Of a stretch of DNA of 64,000 bases, positions 26,117-34,247 are shown in pieces. Under the pieces are notes generated by a model. It searched no databases and was not told the origin of the DNA. It saw only the letters and a program-made list of their open reading frames with translations. Source of the stretch: Actinomycetales bacterium (GTDB taxonomy: Bacteria; Actinomycetota; Actinomycetes; Actinomycetales; Dermatophilaceae); NCBI GenBank assembly GCA_016715285.1, contig JADKAO010000001.1, positions 372,001-436,000 of the forward strand, read 5' to 3'. The stretch's first letter is position 1, and every line of letters begins with the position of its first letter. A program made the translations under genes and the position numbers.

Positions 26117-27076
26117 ACGTGCGGACGCTAGTTGACGCGGTCAACGGCAAGCTCAGCATTGCGGCCTACCGAGCTGCCTGGCGAGCGGTGCGGCTGATGC
26201 CTGCTGGGGCGGCATACCGCCTGTTCGATCTCGCGGCGGATCTCATGGCGCGTCAAGGCGGCAAGGGACCCGCTCGGATGCGAGCCAACTACGCGCGGGT
26301 CCGTCCCGAACTCGACGACGGCGCACTCAATGCCTTGGTTCGCGCGGGCCTGCGGTCCTATCTCGAGGTATGCCCTGCGACTCGTTCCGCCTGCCGGATC
26401 GGACGACTGAGGAACTGCGGACACGGTGCGCACCGTCAACGATGAGGCCGTCCGCAATCACCTGTCGCAGGGGCGGGCGGTCGTCGTCTTTGTCGGGCAC
26501 ATGGGCAATTGGGATGTGGCGGGTGCCTGGTCAACCCAGAACCTCGCCCCGGTGACGACGGTGGCCGAGCGACTCAAGCCGGAGGAAGTATTCAAGGAGT
26601 TCTTTGCCTTCCGCGAGCGGCTCGGCATGACGATCTTGCCGCTCACGGGGGCTGGAGATCCTTTTGCCGGGCTGACAGCGGCGGTCGAGCGAGGCGACTT
26701 CGTTGCCCTCGCCGCCGACCGCGACTTGACGCGAGGGGGAGTGGAGGTCGACTTTTTCGGGCGTAAGGCACGGATGGCCAAGGGTCCTGCGGCCCTCGCA
26801 TTGCGCACGGGCGCAGCACTTTTCGCCGCTGAGATCCACTACGAAAAGGCTCCGGCGGGCCATGGGATGGGCGGGTATTACACCGTGGTCGGCTTCTCGG
26901 ACGAGATCCCTGTCCCTGCGCTAGACGCCGATGCGTCCGGCAAATCGGTTCAGATCATGATTCAAGCCTGCGCCGCACACCTCGAAGCCGCCATCCGCAC
27001 GCACACCGAGGACTGGCACATGATGCAGAAGGTCTTTGTCGAAGACCTGGACCCACAGCGGGATGCGGCGCGATGA
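26113..27076 (+). pseudogene. phosphatidylinositol mannoside acyltransferase-like protein, two frameshifts
   Basis: A lysophospholipid acyltransferase of the HtrB/LpxL superfamily, equivalent to mycobacterial PatA (Rv2611c), which acylates PIMs on the inner membrane face. The catalytic HX4D motif is visible (GHMGNWDVAG), followed by TVAERLKPEEVFKEFFAFR, LAADRDLTRGGVEVDFFGR and a C-terminal HTEDWHMMQKVFVEDL. The N-terminal 90 residues are in one frame and the rest in another, with changes near 26370 and 26424. It overlaps pgsA1 (GTGA) and pimA (ATGA), consistent with one operon. Confidence 0.78.
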
Positions 27077-28270
27077 GGATCGGAATTGTCTGCCCATACT
27101 CCTTCGATATCCTGGGGGAGTGCAGTTTCATGTCCGCGACCTCGCCGAAGTACTCATTGAACGCGGCCACGAAATCTCGGTCCTCGCGCCAGCTGACGAG
27201 GACACTCCGCTGCCCTCCTACGTTGTCCCCGCCGGTCGGGCAATACCGGTGCGCTACAACGGGTCCGTCGCTCGGCTCAACTTCGGACCGATCACCAACG
27301 CGCGGGTCAATGGCTGGCTCGACCGGGGCCATTTCGACCTGATCCACATTCACGAGCCGATTACCCCGAGCGTGGGTTCGCTTGCTCTCTGGGCTGCGGA
27401 CTGCCCAATCGTCGCAACCTTCCACACATCCAATCTGCGGTCACGCGCGATGCAGGTTTCCTACCCGTTCTTCCGACCAAGTTTGGAGAAGATCCTCGGC
27501 CGGATCGCTGTGTCCGAAGACGCGCGCCGGACGGTCACAACCCACTTCGGTGGCGAGCCGGTCGTGATCCCCAACGGCGTCTTCGTCAATCGCTTCGCCA
27601 ACGCAACGATCAAGCCCGAATGGCAAGGAACCCCTGATCGACCGACGATCGCCTTCCTGGGCAGGATGGGAGAACCACGCAAGGGCATGCCGGTCCTTGC
27701 AGCCGCGCTCCCGGCGATCCTGGCGCAGGTGCCTGAATTGCGCGTGCTCGTCGCAGGGCCAGGTGATCCCGCGGAGATCACCGCGACGATGACGCCTGAG
27801 GCTGCCCGCGCGTGTGAGTTCCTCGGAGCGGTCACCGACGCCGACAAGGCAAGCTTGCTGCGGTCGGTCGACATCTACATCGCTCCCAACACTGGTGGCG
27901 AGCTTCGGGATCATCCTCATCGGCCATGGCCGCCGGCGTGGCGGTGTTAGCCAGTGACATTCCCGCCTTTGTCAGGGTGCTGGATGGTGGCCGCGCCGGT
28001 GCGACCTTCACCAATGAAGCTCCGGCTGCCCTCGCTGCCGAGGTGGTGCGACTCGTCCGTGATCCCGCCGCGCGAGCAGCGACCGCTGCAGCGGGACAAT
28101 CCCGGGCGCAACAGTTCGACTGGTCAGTCGTGGTCGATCAGATTCTCTTGGTCTACGAAACCGTGCTCGAAGGCTCCTCAAGGACCCGCCCAGCGATCAC
28201 TGCACCCCAGCGCGTCATCGGTCGGCTCATGCGCTCCGGCAAGGGCGAGTCCGGACGAGGTGAGATGTGA
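27073..28270 (+). pseudogene. pimA: phosphatidylinositol alpha-mannosyltransferase PimA, frameshifts
   Basis: A GT4 glycosyltransferase (GT-B fold) that adds the first mannose to phosphatidylinositol at the cytoplasmic face. The N-terminus MRIGIVCPYSFDI breaks near 27112 (one missing C) and resumes GGVQFHVRDLAEVLIERGHE. The long central part is intact, with HIHEPITPSVGSLAL, TFHTSNLRSRAM and FLGRMGEPRKGMPV. Two two-base losses near 27902 and 27924 disrupt the donor-binding EX7E region (expected ESFGIILIE), after which the frame continues AMAAGVAVLASDIPAF to TGA. The ends overlap neighbours by four bases. It belongs to the actinobacterial PIM operon. Confidence 0.82.
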
Positions 28271-28843
28271 TGCAGGACTGGATGTATGCCGTCATCGTCA
28301 CTCTGATCGTCTTGGGTGGTACTCTCCTACAGTGCAGCCAGGCTGGACCGCCTGCACGCGCGCGTCGAAGGCACGTTAGCGGCGCTCGACGCGCAGCTCG
28401 TCCGGCGAGCAGAAGCCACCCTCGAGCTCGTGAACTCAGGGGCGCTCGACGCCGCGAGTTCGCTGATGTTGGCCAGCGCCGCATCCGACTCGCTCGCGCA
28501 TTCAGAACTCGCCGAGGCAGACATTGGTGCACAGCGCTTCGGCAACGACCGAGAGAGCGTCGAGTCAGATCTCACCGAAGTGTTGGACCACATCATGGGT
28601 GCCGAGACGCTCGTTCACCTCAAGCAGCGTGGCGATGAGGATCCCGGCGTGGACGACATGTGGCGCGTGTGAAGGCAAGCTGCCCTGCGGGTTCAGCTGC
28701 GCGCCGCTTCCACAACGGTGCCGTCACTGACGTTCGGGCCGTGCGCGCCGCAGTGGACCGTTCGTGTCTTCCGCCTGGCAGGGCACGCAGCGATGCCACA
28801 AACCGTCGAGTTCAGAGACAACCTTCCGGACGGGTGGACCTGA
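28267..28843 (+). pseudogene. conserved actinobacterial membrane-anchored protein downstream of pimA, frameshifted
   Basis: It starts ATG 28267 (overlapping pimA) with an N-terminal hydrophobic helix MYAVIVTLIVLGG. After a frame change near 28320 it continues SAARLDRLHARVEGTLAALD, then a helical region rich in Ala and Leu. After more changes near 28665-28770 it ends RRFHNGAVTDVRAVRAA, TVRVFRLAGHAAM and a TGA at 28841-28843. These blocks resemble a LemA-like actinobacterial protein encoded after pimA, as I recall from Streptomyces. Function unknown. At least three frame changes are needed. Confidence 0.55.
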
Positions 28844-28860
28844 CTCAACCACTCGTGGGG

Positions 28861-29053
28861 TGATGACCGGCGTCCTGTCAAAGCACCTCAAGACGCTGGA
28901 GGAGGCGGGCTGCAACGCGGTAAGGAGACGCAAGGGTTGACCGTGCGACTGCACACGGGGATCCGGCTGGCCAGGATGGACCAGGAGGCGTTGCTGGGAC
29001 ACGCGTCCGCTCATTTGGGCCTGGCTCACGACGTGTCGACGTCGGAGCCCTGA
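28861..29053 (+). pseudogene. remnant of a winged-helix transcriptional regulator
   Basis: Two short frames give VLSKHLKTLEEAGC and, after a frame change, RLARMDQEALLGHASAHLGL to a TGA at 29051-29053. These match the recognition helix and C-terminal helix of small ArsR/MarR-like winged-helix proteins (VLSKHLKVLEEAGY, then LTxxGRxALxxHVAAL). The N-terminal half is missing and the wing is degraded. This may be a true gene remnant rather than only sequencing error, because the 5' part is absent. The rest of the 28844-29149 gap shows nothing else I can support apart from one octamer at 29118. Confidence 0.5.
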
Positions 29054-29155
29054 AGGCGGAAGCGAGTATCCTCAGTCGGTCCAGCGCGTGCGACTCATCG
29101 TGAGCGCGCCAGGCCACACGGCATACCCCATCTGAGGAAGCAGGACTAGGTGACC

Positions 29156-30052
29156 ATGAGCGACACCGCTCCCACCACTGGAACCGCACGCGTCAAGCGC
29201 GGCATGGCTGAGATGCTCAAGGGCGGCGTGATCATGGACGTCGTGACGCCCGCGCAAGCCAAGATCGCCGAGGACGCGGGCGCGGTCGCCGTGATGGCGC
29301 TGGAGAGGGTTCCGGCAGACATCCGTGCCCAGGGTGGCGTTTCCCGGATGAGCGACCCGGACATGATCGACGGCATCATCGACGCGGTGTCGATCCCGGT
29401 CATGGCGAAGGCGCGGATCGGGCACTTTGTCGAGGCACAGGTGCTCGCAGCCCTAGGGGTCGACTACATCGACGAGTCTGAGGTCCTCACCCCGGCTGAC
29501 TACGCCAACCACATTGACAAGTGGGCCTTCGATGTGCCATTCGTCTGCGGCGCAACGAATCTTGGTGAGGCCCTGCGGCGCATCACCGAGGGCGCGGCGA
29601 TGATTCGCTCCAAGGGTGAGGCCGGCACTGGAGATGTCTCCAACGCCACGACCCACATGCGGCAGATCCGCGGCCAGATCAACCGGCTCCGGTCGATGAG
29701 CCCCGACGAGCTCTATGTCGCCGCCAAGGAGTTGCAGGCGCCCTACGACCTTGTCGTTGAGGTGGCGCAGGCAGGCAAGTTGCCCGTCGTGCTCTTCACC
29801 GCTGGCGGCATCGCGACGCCAGCGGACGCCGCGATGATGATGCAACTCGGCGCCGAAGGTGTTTTCGTAGGCTCCGGGATCTTCAAGTCCGGCAACCCGG
29901 CCGAGCGCGCCGCCGCGATCGTCAAGGCCACGACCTTCCACGATGACCCCGACGTCATCGCAAAGGTGTCTCGTGGTCTCGGCGAAGCGATGGTCGGCAT
30001 CAACGTCGACGACATCCCCCAGCCGCACCGTTTAGCGGAGCGCGGCTGGTGA
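29156..30052 (+). CDS. pdxS: pyridoxal 5'-phosphate synthase lyase subunit
   Basis: PdxS (Pdx1) assembles PLP from ribose 5-phosphate, glyceraldehyde 3-phosphate and ammonia supplied by PdxT. About 298 residues in a TIM barrel. Typical blocks: KRGMAEMLKGGVIMDVV with the early Asp, catalytic Lys in VMAKARIGHFVEA, DYIDESEVLTPAD, second Lys in RSKGEAGTGDVSNA, and TAGGIATPADAAMMMQLG. ATG 29156 and GTG 29150 are both possible; a purine-rich AGGAAGCAGGA lies upstream. It pairs with pdxT 40 bases downstream. Codon frame is clean from here on. Confidence 0.95.
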   Translation: MSDTAPTTGTARVKRGMAEMLKGGVIMDVVTPAQAKIAEDAGAVAVMALERVPADIRAQGGVSRMSDPDMIDGIIDAVSIPVMAKARIGHFVEAQVLAALGVDYIDESEVLTPADYANHIDKWAFDVPFVCGATNLGEALRRITEGAAMIRSKGEAGTGDVSNATTHMRQIRGQINRLRSMSPDELYVAAKELQAPYDLVVEVAQAGKLPVVLFTAGGIATPADAAMMMQLGAEGVFVGSGIFKSGNPAERAAAIVKATTFHDDPDVIAKVSRGLGEAMVGINVDDIPQPHRLAERGW

Positions 30053-30092
30053 CGCTGCCGGAAGTCGAGCACACGGCGTACCCACAGCAGTC

Positions 30093-30701
30093 GTGAGCAC
30101 GGCCTCGCCACTCGTCGGGGTGCTCGCGGTTCAGGGTGATGTGCGGGAACACCTCGGTGTGCTGAAAGCCGTAGGAGCACGAACCCTCGCGGTCCGTCGC
30201 CCTGAAGAGATTGCCCGCGTCGACGCCCTTGTCATCCCTGGCGGCGAGTCCACGACGATCGACAAACTCGTCCGGGCTTTCGAATTGCAGGGGCCACTGC
30301 GAGAGCGGCTAGCCGCCGGGATGCCCGCGTACGGCTCGTGCGCTGGCATGATCCTGCTCGCAGATCGCGTCACCGACGCCGCCCGCGACCAGCAAACTCT
30401 CGGTGGTCTCGATATTACAGTGCGGCGCAACGCTTTTGGGAGGCAGATTGATTCCTTCGAGCAAGACATCTGGTATGCCGGGTGGCCTGAGCCGCTCCGT
30501 GCGGTGTTCATCCGAGCACCATGGGTCGAGGAGGCAGGGGAGTCGGTCGAGGTGCTTGCGCGCGTGAGCGGTGGCCGTGCCGAAGGTAGAATCGTCGCAG
30601 TTCGTCAGGGCTCGTTGCTCGCCACGTCCTTCCACCCCGAGGTGACCGGTGACGTCCGCGTGCACGCCCAATTCGTCGAGATGGTGAGGATGGTGTCATG
30701 A
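30093..30701 (+). CDS. pdxT: pyridoxal 5'-phosphate synthase glutaminase subunit
   Basis: A class I glutamine amidotransferase of 202 residues that supplies ammonia to PdxS. Visible are VGVLAVQGDVREH, the oxyanion region IPGGESTTIDKL, the nucleophile Cys in YGSCAGMILLA, and the catalytic His/Glu in SFHPEVTGD. It starts with GTG 30093 and ends overlapping yebC (ATGA), so pdxS-pdxT-yebC are probably one transcript, as in Streptomyces and mycobacteria. Confidence 0.95.
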   Translation: MSTASPLVGVLAVQGDVREHLGVLKAVGARTLAVRRPEEIARVDALVIPGGESTTIDKLVRAFELQGPLRERLAAGMPAYGSCAGMILLADRVTDAARDQQTLGGLDITVRRNAFGRQIDSFEQDIWYAGWPEPLRAVFIRAPWVEEAGESVEVLARVSGGRAEGRIVAVRQGSLLATSFHPEVTGDVRVHAQFVEMVRMVS

Positions 30702-31465
30702 GCGGGCACTCCAAGTGGGCGACCACGAAGCACAAGAAGGCTGCGATCGACGCCAAGCGCGGCAAGCTCTTCGCCAAGCTCATCAAGAACATCGAGGTCG
30801 CGGCCCGCACCGGGGGCGGCGACCCGCTCGGCAACCCCACGCTGTGGGATGCGATCTACAAGGCCAAGAAATCGTCGGTGCCCAATGACAACATCGACCG
30901 GGCTGTCAAGCGGGGCTCGGGTGCTGAGGCGGGCGGCGCCGACTGGCAGACGATCATGTACGAGGGCTATGCCCCCGGCGGCGTCGCGGTCCTCATCGAG
31001 TGCCTGACCGACAACCGCAACCGCGCGGCGGCCGAGGTCCGCACCGCCCTGACCCGCAACGGCGGCTCGCTGGCCGACCCCGGCTCGGTGTCGTACCTCT
31101 TCACGCGCAAAGGCGTCGTGCTCGTGCCCAAGACGCAAGGTGCCAAGACCCTCTCTGAGGACGATCTGCTCGAGGTGGTCCTCGATGCTGGCGCCGAAGA
31201 CGTCAACGACCTCGGCGAAGCCTTCGAGGTCGTGTCGGAAGCCTCTGACCTCGTTCCGGTGCGCAAGGCACTCCAGGCGGCCAGCATCGACTTCGACTCG
31301 GCTGAGGCGTCGTTCGTCCCGAGCATGGAGGTCCCACTGGACCTCGATGGCGCCCGCAAGATGATTCGGGTCGTCGAGGCGCTTGAAGACTCCGACGACG
31401 TCCAGAATGTCTACGCCAACGGCGCGATCGGCGACGACATCCTCGCCCAGCTCGACGAGGAGTGA
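30698..31465 (+). CDS. yebC: YebC/PmpR family protein
   Basis: A 255-residue TACO1/YebC protein. The N-terminus SGHSKWATTKHKKAAIDAKR and the middle YEGYAPGGVAVLIECLTDN are diagnostic. Family members act as DNA-binding regulators or, as shown more recently, help translation of proline stretches. The start ATG overlaps the pdxT stop. The gap to ruvC carries a LexA-type box, so yebC is probably not part of the SOS unit even though it precedes it. Confidence 0.93.
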   Translation: MSGHSKWATTKHKKAAIDAKRGKLFAKLIKNIEVAARTGGGDPLGNPTLWDAIYKAKKSSVPNDNIDRAVKRGSGAEAGGADWQTIMYEGYAPGGVAVLIECLTDNRNRAAAEVRTALTRNGGSLADPGSVSYLFTRKGVVLVPKTQGAKTLSEDDLLEVVLDAGAEDVNDLGEAFEVVSEASDLVPVRKALQAASIDFDSAEASFVPSMEVPLDLDGARKMIRVVEALEDSDDVQNVYANGAIGDDILAQLDEE

Positions 31466-31516
31466 CGACCTCGGCGCGTCGCCGGCTGCGATGCGTCCGC
31501 GCTGTAGCGTGCTTCC

Positions 31517-31530
31517 CGAACACGTGTTCG
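31517..31530 (+). promoter_or_regulatory. LexA (SOS) box upstream of ruvCAB
   Basis: CGAACACGTGTTCG is a perfect 14-base palindrome matching the actinobacterial and Bacillus-type SOS box (GAACnnnnGTTC core). It lies 30 bases before the ruvC start and directly upstream of TAATCT (31531-31536), a plausible -10 box, so bound LexA would block the promoter. ruvCAB is a known LexA target in actinobacteria. Confidence 0.85.
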
Positions 31531-31560
31531 TAATCTGGGACAGCCACAAGGAGGTATGCC

Positions 31561-32097
31561 GTGCGCGTCCTCGGCGTCGACCCTGGGCTAACCCGCTGCG
31601 GGGTGGGGATTGTCGACGGGCAAGTCGGCCGTCGGATCACCATGGTTGACGTGACGGTCGTGCGCACCTCGGCGTCCACGCCCACGCCTCACCGTTTGCT
31701 GCACATCGAGCAGGCCATCGAGACTCTCGTGCGCACTCACCGCCCCGACGCGATCGCGATCGAGCGGGTGTTTGCGGACGTCAACGTGCTCTCGGTCATG
31801 GGCACCGCGCAGGCGTCGGCGATGGCCATGCTCGTGGCTGCCCGAAACGGCATACCAGTGCATTTGCACACACCGACCGAGGTCAAAGCCGCCGTCACGG
31901 GGTCGGGGCGCGCCGATAAGGCGCAGGTCACGATGATGGTCACCCGCTTGTTGAAGCTGGACGCTGCCCCCAAACCCGCCGACGCGGCCGACGCCCTCGC
32001 GCTCGCGATCTGCCATCTCTGGCGAGGCGCGGCGACGGAGCGGCTCGCCACCGCGGCCGCGGCATCCAAGGCAGCTATTGCCGGGAGGACACGATGA
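31561..32097 (+). CDS. ruvC: Holliday junction resolvase RuvC
   Basis: RuvC cuts Holliday junctions moved by RuvAB. 178 residues in an RNase H-like fold. Acidic catalytic residues are in RVLGVDPGLTRCG (first Asp), IAIERVFADVN (Glu) and the C-terminal KPADAADALALAICH (two Asp). GTG 31561 has a perfect AAGGAGG six bases upstream; the spacer is part of the octamer GTATGCCG. An in-frame ATA codon occurs in RNGIPVHLH, again inside the octamer. It overlaps ruvA by four bases. Confidence 0.96.
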   Translation: MRVLGVDPGLTRCGVGIVDGQVGRRITMVDVTVVRTSASTPTPHRLLHIEQAIETLVRTHRPDAIAIERVFADVNVLSVMGTAQASAMAMLVAARNGIPVHLHTPTEVKAAVTGSGRADKAQVTMMVTRLLKLDAAPKPADAADALALAICHLWRGAATERLATAAAASKAAIAGRTR

Positions 32098-32690
32098 TTG
32101 CTTCTGTCGCAGGCGAAGTCAGCCACATTGGCCTCGACCACGTGGTCGTTGTCGTGGGTGGACTGGGTTTGCGGGTCCACGTCACTCCGGGGACGGCGGC
32201 CTCGCTGCGGCTCCGAGCACCCGTCACGCTGTCGACCTCGCTCGTGGTTCGCGAAGACGCGCTGACGATCTACGGGTTTGCCGACGACGACAGCCGGGCC
32301 CTATTCGAACTCGTCCAGACCGTGACTGGCGTCGGGCCGCGCCTCGCGCTCGCGATGCTCGCCGTCCACCCTCCCGACGCGCTCCGGGGCGCGATCGCAT
32401 CGGGGGACGTTGTCGCGCTCATGAAGGTCCCGGGCGTGGGCAAGAAGGGCGCGGAGCGGCTTGTCCTGGAGTTGCGCGACAAGGTGGGCTTGCCGGGTGG
32501 CTCCGCTGCGTCGCCGGTGGCAGCATCCGGCTCGGCATGGGAAGGGCAGGTCAGAGACGCGCTGATCGGCCTGGGATGGAGCGCCAAACAGGCCGAGGAC
32601 GCGGTAGCGGCGGTGGGGGCAGAGGAACCTGCCGCGGCTGACGTGTCGTCGCTTTTGCGGGCTGCCTTGAAGCGTCTGGCGCGTGTGTGA
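32094..32690 (+). CDS. ruvA: Holliday junction branch migration protein RuvA
   Basis: RuvA binds four-way junctions as a tetramer and loads RuvB. 198 residues: an N-terminal OB domain (MIASVAGEVSHIGLDHVVV), two helix-hairpin-helix motifs (LFELVQTVTGVGPRLALAML and VALMKVPGVGKKGAERLV), and a C-terminal domain (LIGLGWSAKQAEDAV) that contacts RuvB. It is coupled to both neighbours by overlapping start/stop codons. Confidence 0.96.
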   Translation: MIASVAGEVSHIGLDHVVVVVGGLGLRVHVTPGTAASLRLRAPVTLSTSLVVREDALTIYGFADDDSRALFELVQTVTGVGPRLALAMLAVHPPDALRGAIASGDVVALMKVPGVGKKGAERLVLELRDKVGLPGGSAASPVAASGSAWEGQVRDALIGLGWSAKQAEDAVAAVGAEEPAAADVSSLLRAALKRLARV

Positions 32691-33799
32691 TGGCGCCGGA
32701 CCACGGGTGGGACGACCGCGCCGACGACGGCTCCCACGAGCTGACCGCCCGAGTCGTCGACCCGCGCGGCGATGACGGGGAGCGGGTCGTCGAGGCGGCA
32801 CTCCGGCCGCGCCGGCTGTCGGAGTTCCCTGGGCAGACCCGCGTCCGTGATCAGTTGGCGTTGGTCCTGGAGGCAGCACGCAGGCGAGGCAGTCCCCCCG
32901 ACCACGTATTGCTTTCCGGCCCGCCGGGATTGGGCAAGACCACACTGGCCATGATCATTGCGGCTGAGCTCGACCAACCCATTCGCATCACGTCGGGGCC
33001 TGCCATTCAGCACGCCGGTGATTTGGCGTCGATCCTGTCCTCGCTCGAAGCGGGCGAGGTGCTCTTTATCGACGAGATCCACCGCATGTCGCGGGCAGCC
33101 GAAGAAATGCTCTATCTCGCGATGGAGGATTTCCGGGTGGACATCGTCGTGGGCAAGGGCCCAGGGGCGACGGCCATTCCGCTCGACCTGCCGGCCTTTA
33201 CTGTGGTCGGGGCAACGACGAGGTCGGGGCTGCTGCCGGCACCGTTGCGAGACCGGTTCGGCTTCACCGGGCACTTGGACTTCTACGCCACGGCGGATCT
33301 CGTGACGATCTTGCGCCGCTCGGCTGGCTTGCTCGGGGTGGAGGCCGACAATCCCGGCATCGAGCAGATCGCGAGTCGATCTCGCGGCACCCCACGCATC
33401 GCCAACCGGCTGCTTCGACGGGTGCGCGACTGGGCTCAGATTCATGGTCGAAGCGTGGTCGATCTCCCGGCGGCACATGCTGCGCTCGCGCTCTTCGACG
33501 TGGACGACCGCGGCCTCGACCGGCTCGACCGCGCGGTGCTTGAGGCCCTCTGCCGCCGGTTTGCGGGCGGGCCTGTGGGCGTGAGCAATCTTGCCGTCGC
33601 GGTTGGCGAGGAGGCTGACACCGTCGAAACCGTTGCCGAGCCGTTCCTCGTCCGCGAGGGCCTCATGGTTCGCACCCCTCGGGGACGGGTCGCAACGCCC
33701 CTGGCGTGGGAGCATCTCGGCCTGTCAGTGCCCACCGGCACCACGGCATACCAAGGCGCATTGCCCCTCGACGACGCCAGCCGTTTAGGCAGCTCCTAA
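32690..33799 (+). CDS. ruvB: Holliday junction branch migration helicase RuvB
   Basis: A AAA+ motor of about 369 residues. Walker A is GPPGLGKTTLAMII and Walker B VLFIDEIHRM, with sensor GATTRSGLLPAPLRDRFGF and a C-terminal winged helix (EPFLVREGLMVRTPRGRVAT). RPRRLSEFPGQTRVRDQL is the family N-terminal block. The start may be ATG 32690 or the adjacent GTG 32687; both overlap the ruvA stop. The last residues, TTAYQGALPLDD, contain an octamer copy. Confidence 0.96.
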   Translation: MAPDHGWDDRADDGSHELTARVVDPRGDDGERVVEAALRPRRLSEFPGQTRVRDQLALVLEAARRRGSPPDHVLLSGPPGLGKTTLAMIIAAELDQPIRITSGPAIQHAGDLASILSSLEAGEVLFIDEIHRMSRAAEEMLYLAMEDFRVDIVVGKGPGATAIPLDLPAFTVVGATTRSGLLPAPLRDRFGFTGHLDFYATADLVTILRRSAGLLGVEADNPGIEQIASRSRGTPRIANRLLRRVRDWAQIHGRSVVDLPAAHAALALFDVDDRGLDRLDRAVLEALCRRFAGGPVGVSNLAVAVGEEADTVETVAEPFLVREGLMVRTPRGRVATPLAWEHLGLSVPTGTTAYQGALPLDDASRLGSS

Positions 33800-33947
33800 C
33801 GCACTAGGAGATACTTGGCGCGGTGTGGCGTTCGCCGCATTGCGGGGGATAGGCAACAATAGGGCGCTGGTCCTGCTCATCTTGGCTTCCGCGTGCCGTC
33901 GCACTGCGCTGCCGACACGTCCGATGCTGACAAGGAATTGAATACAC

Positions 33948-34238
33948 ATGTCTGGAAACGAGAGCGGCTCAGTGCTGTTCCTCCTGCTGCCGCTGGCCTT
34001 CCTCGGATACGTCTTTTGGACGCAGCGTCGGCGGATCAAGCAAGTCCAGGCCGTGCAAGGCAGCGTCGTCGTGGGCGACCAAATCCGCACGACCGCAGGA
34101 CTGTTCGGCACCATCACCGCGTTGAGTGACACCGAGATGAGCCTGGAGGTCGCCCCCGGCGTCGTCGTCCGCTACGACCGCCGCGCCGTGGATGCCAAGA
34201 TCTCACCGGCCGCGCCAGCATCACCCGTTCAGGACTGA
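33948..34238 (+). CDS. yajC: preprotein translocase subunit YajC
   Basis: A 96-residue single-pass membrane protein, partner of SecDF. The N-terminal helix LFLLLPLAFLGYVFWTQRRR is followed by the family segment GSVVVGDQIRTTAGLFGTI. ATG 33948 has AAGGAA upstream at longer than usual spacing. The gap to ruvB (148 bases) probably holds the promoter of a yajC-secD-secF-apt-rsh run; I see no confident boxes. Confidence 0.92.
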   Translation: MSGNESGSVLFLLLPLAFLGYVFWTQRRRIKQVQAVQGSVVVGDQIRTTAGLFGTITALSDTEMSLEVAPGVVVRYDRRAVDAKISPAAPASPVQD

Positions 34239-34247
34239 GGCACGATC

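Noticed and set aside
18009..28843. Programmed ribosomal frameshifting to explain the split genes.
   Set aside because: No slippery heptamers or conserved structures recur, the shifts differ in sign and site, and none of these families is known to use it.
32270..33715. A 481-codon minus-strand frame across ruvA and ruvB.
   Set aside because: It is fully covered by intact ruv genes on the other strand; its composition is typical of antisense frames.
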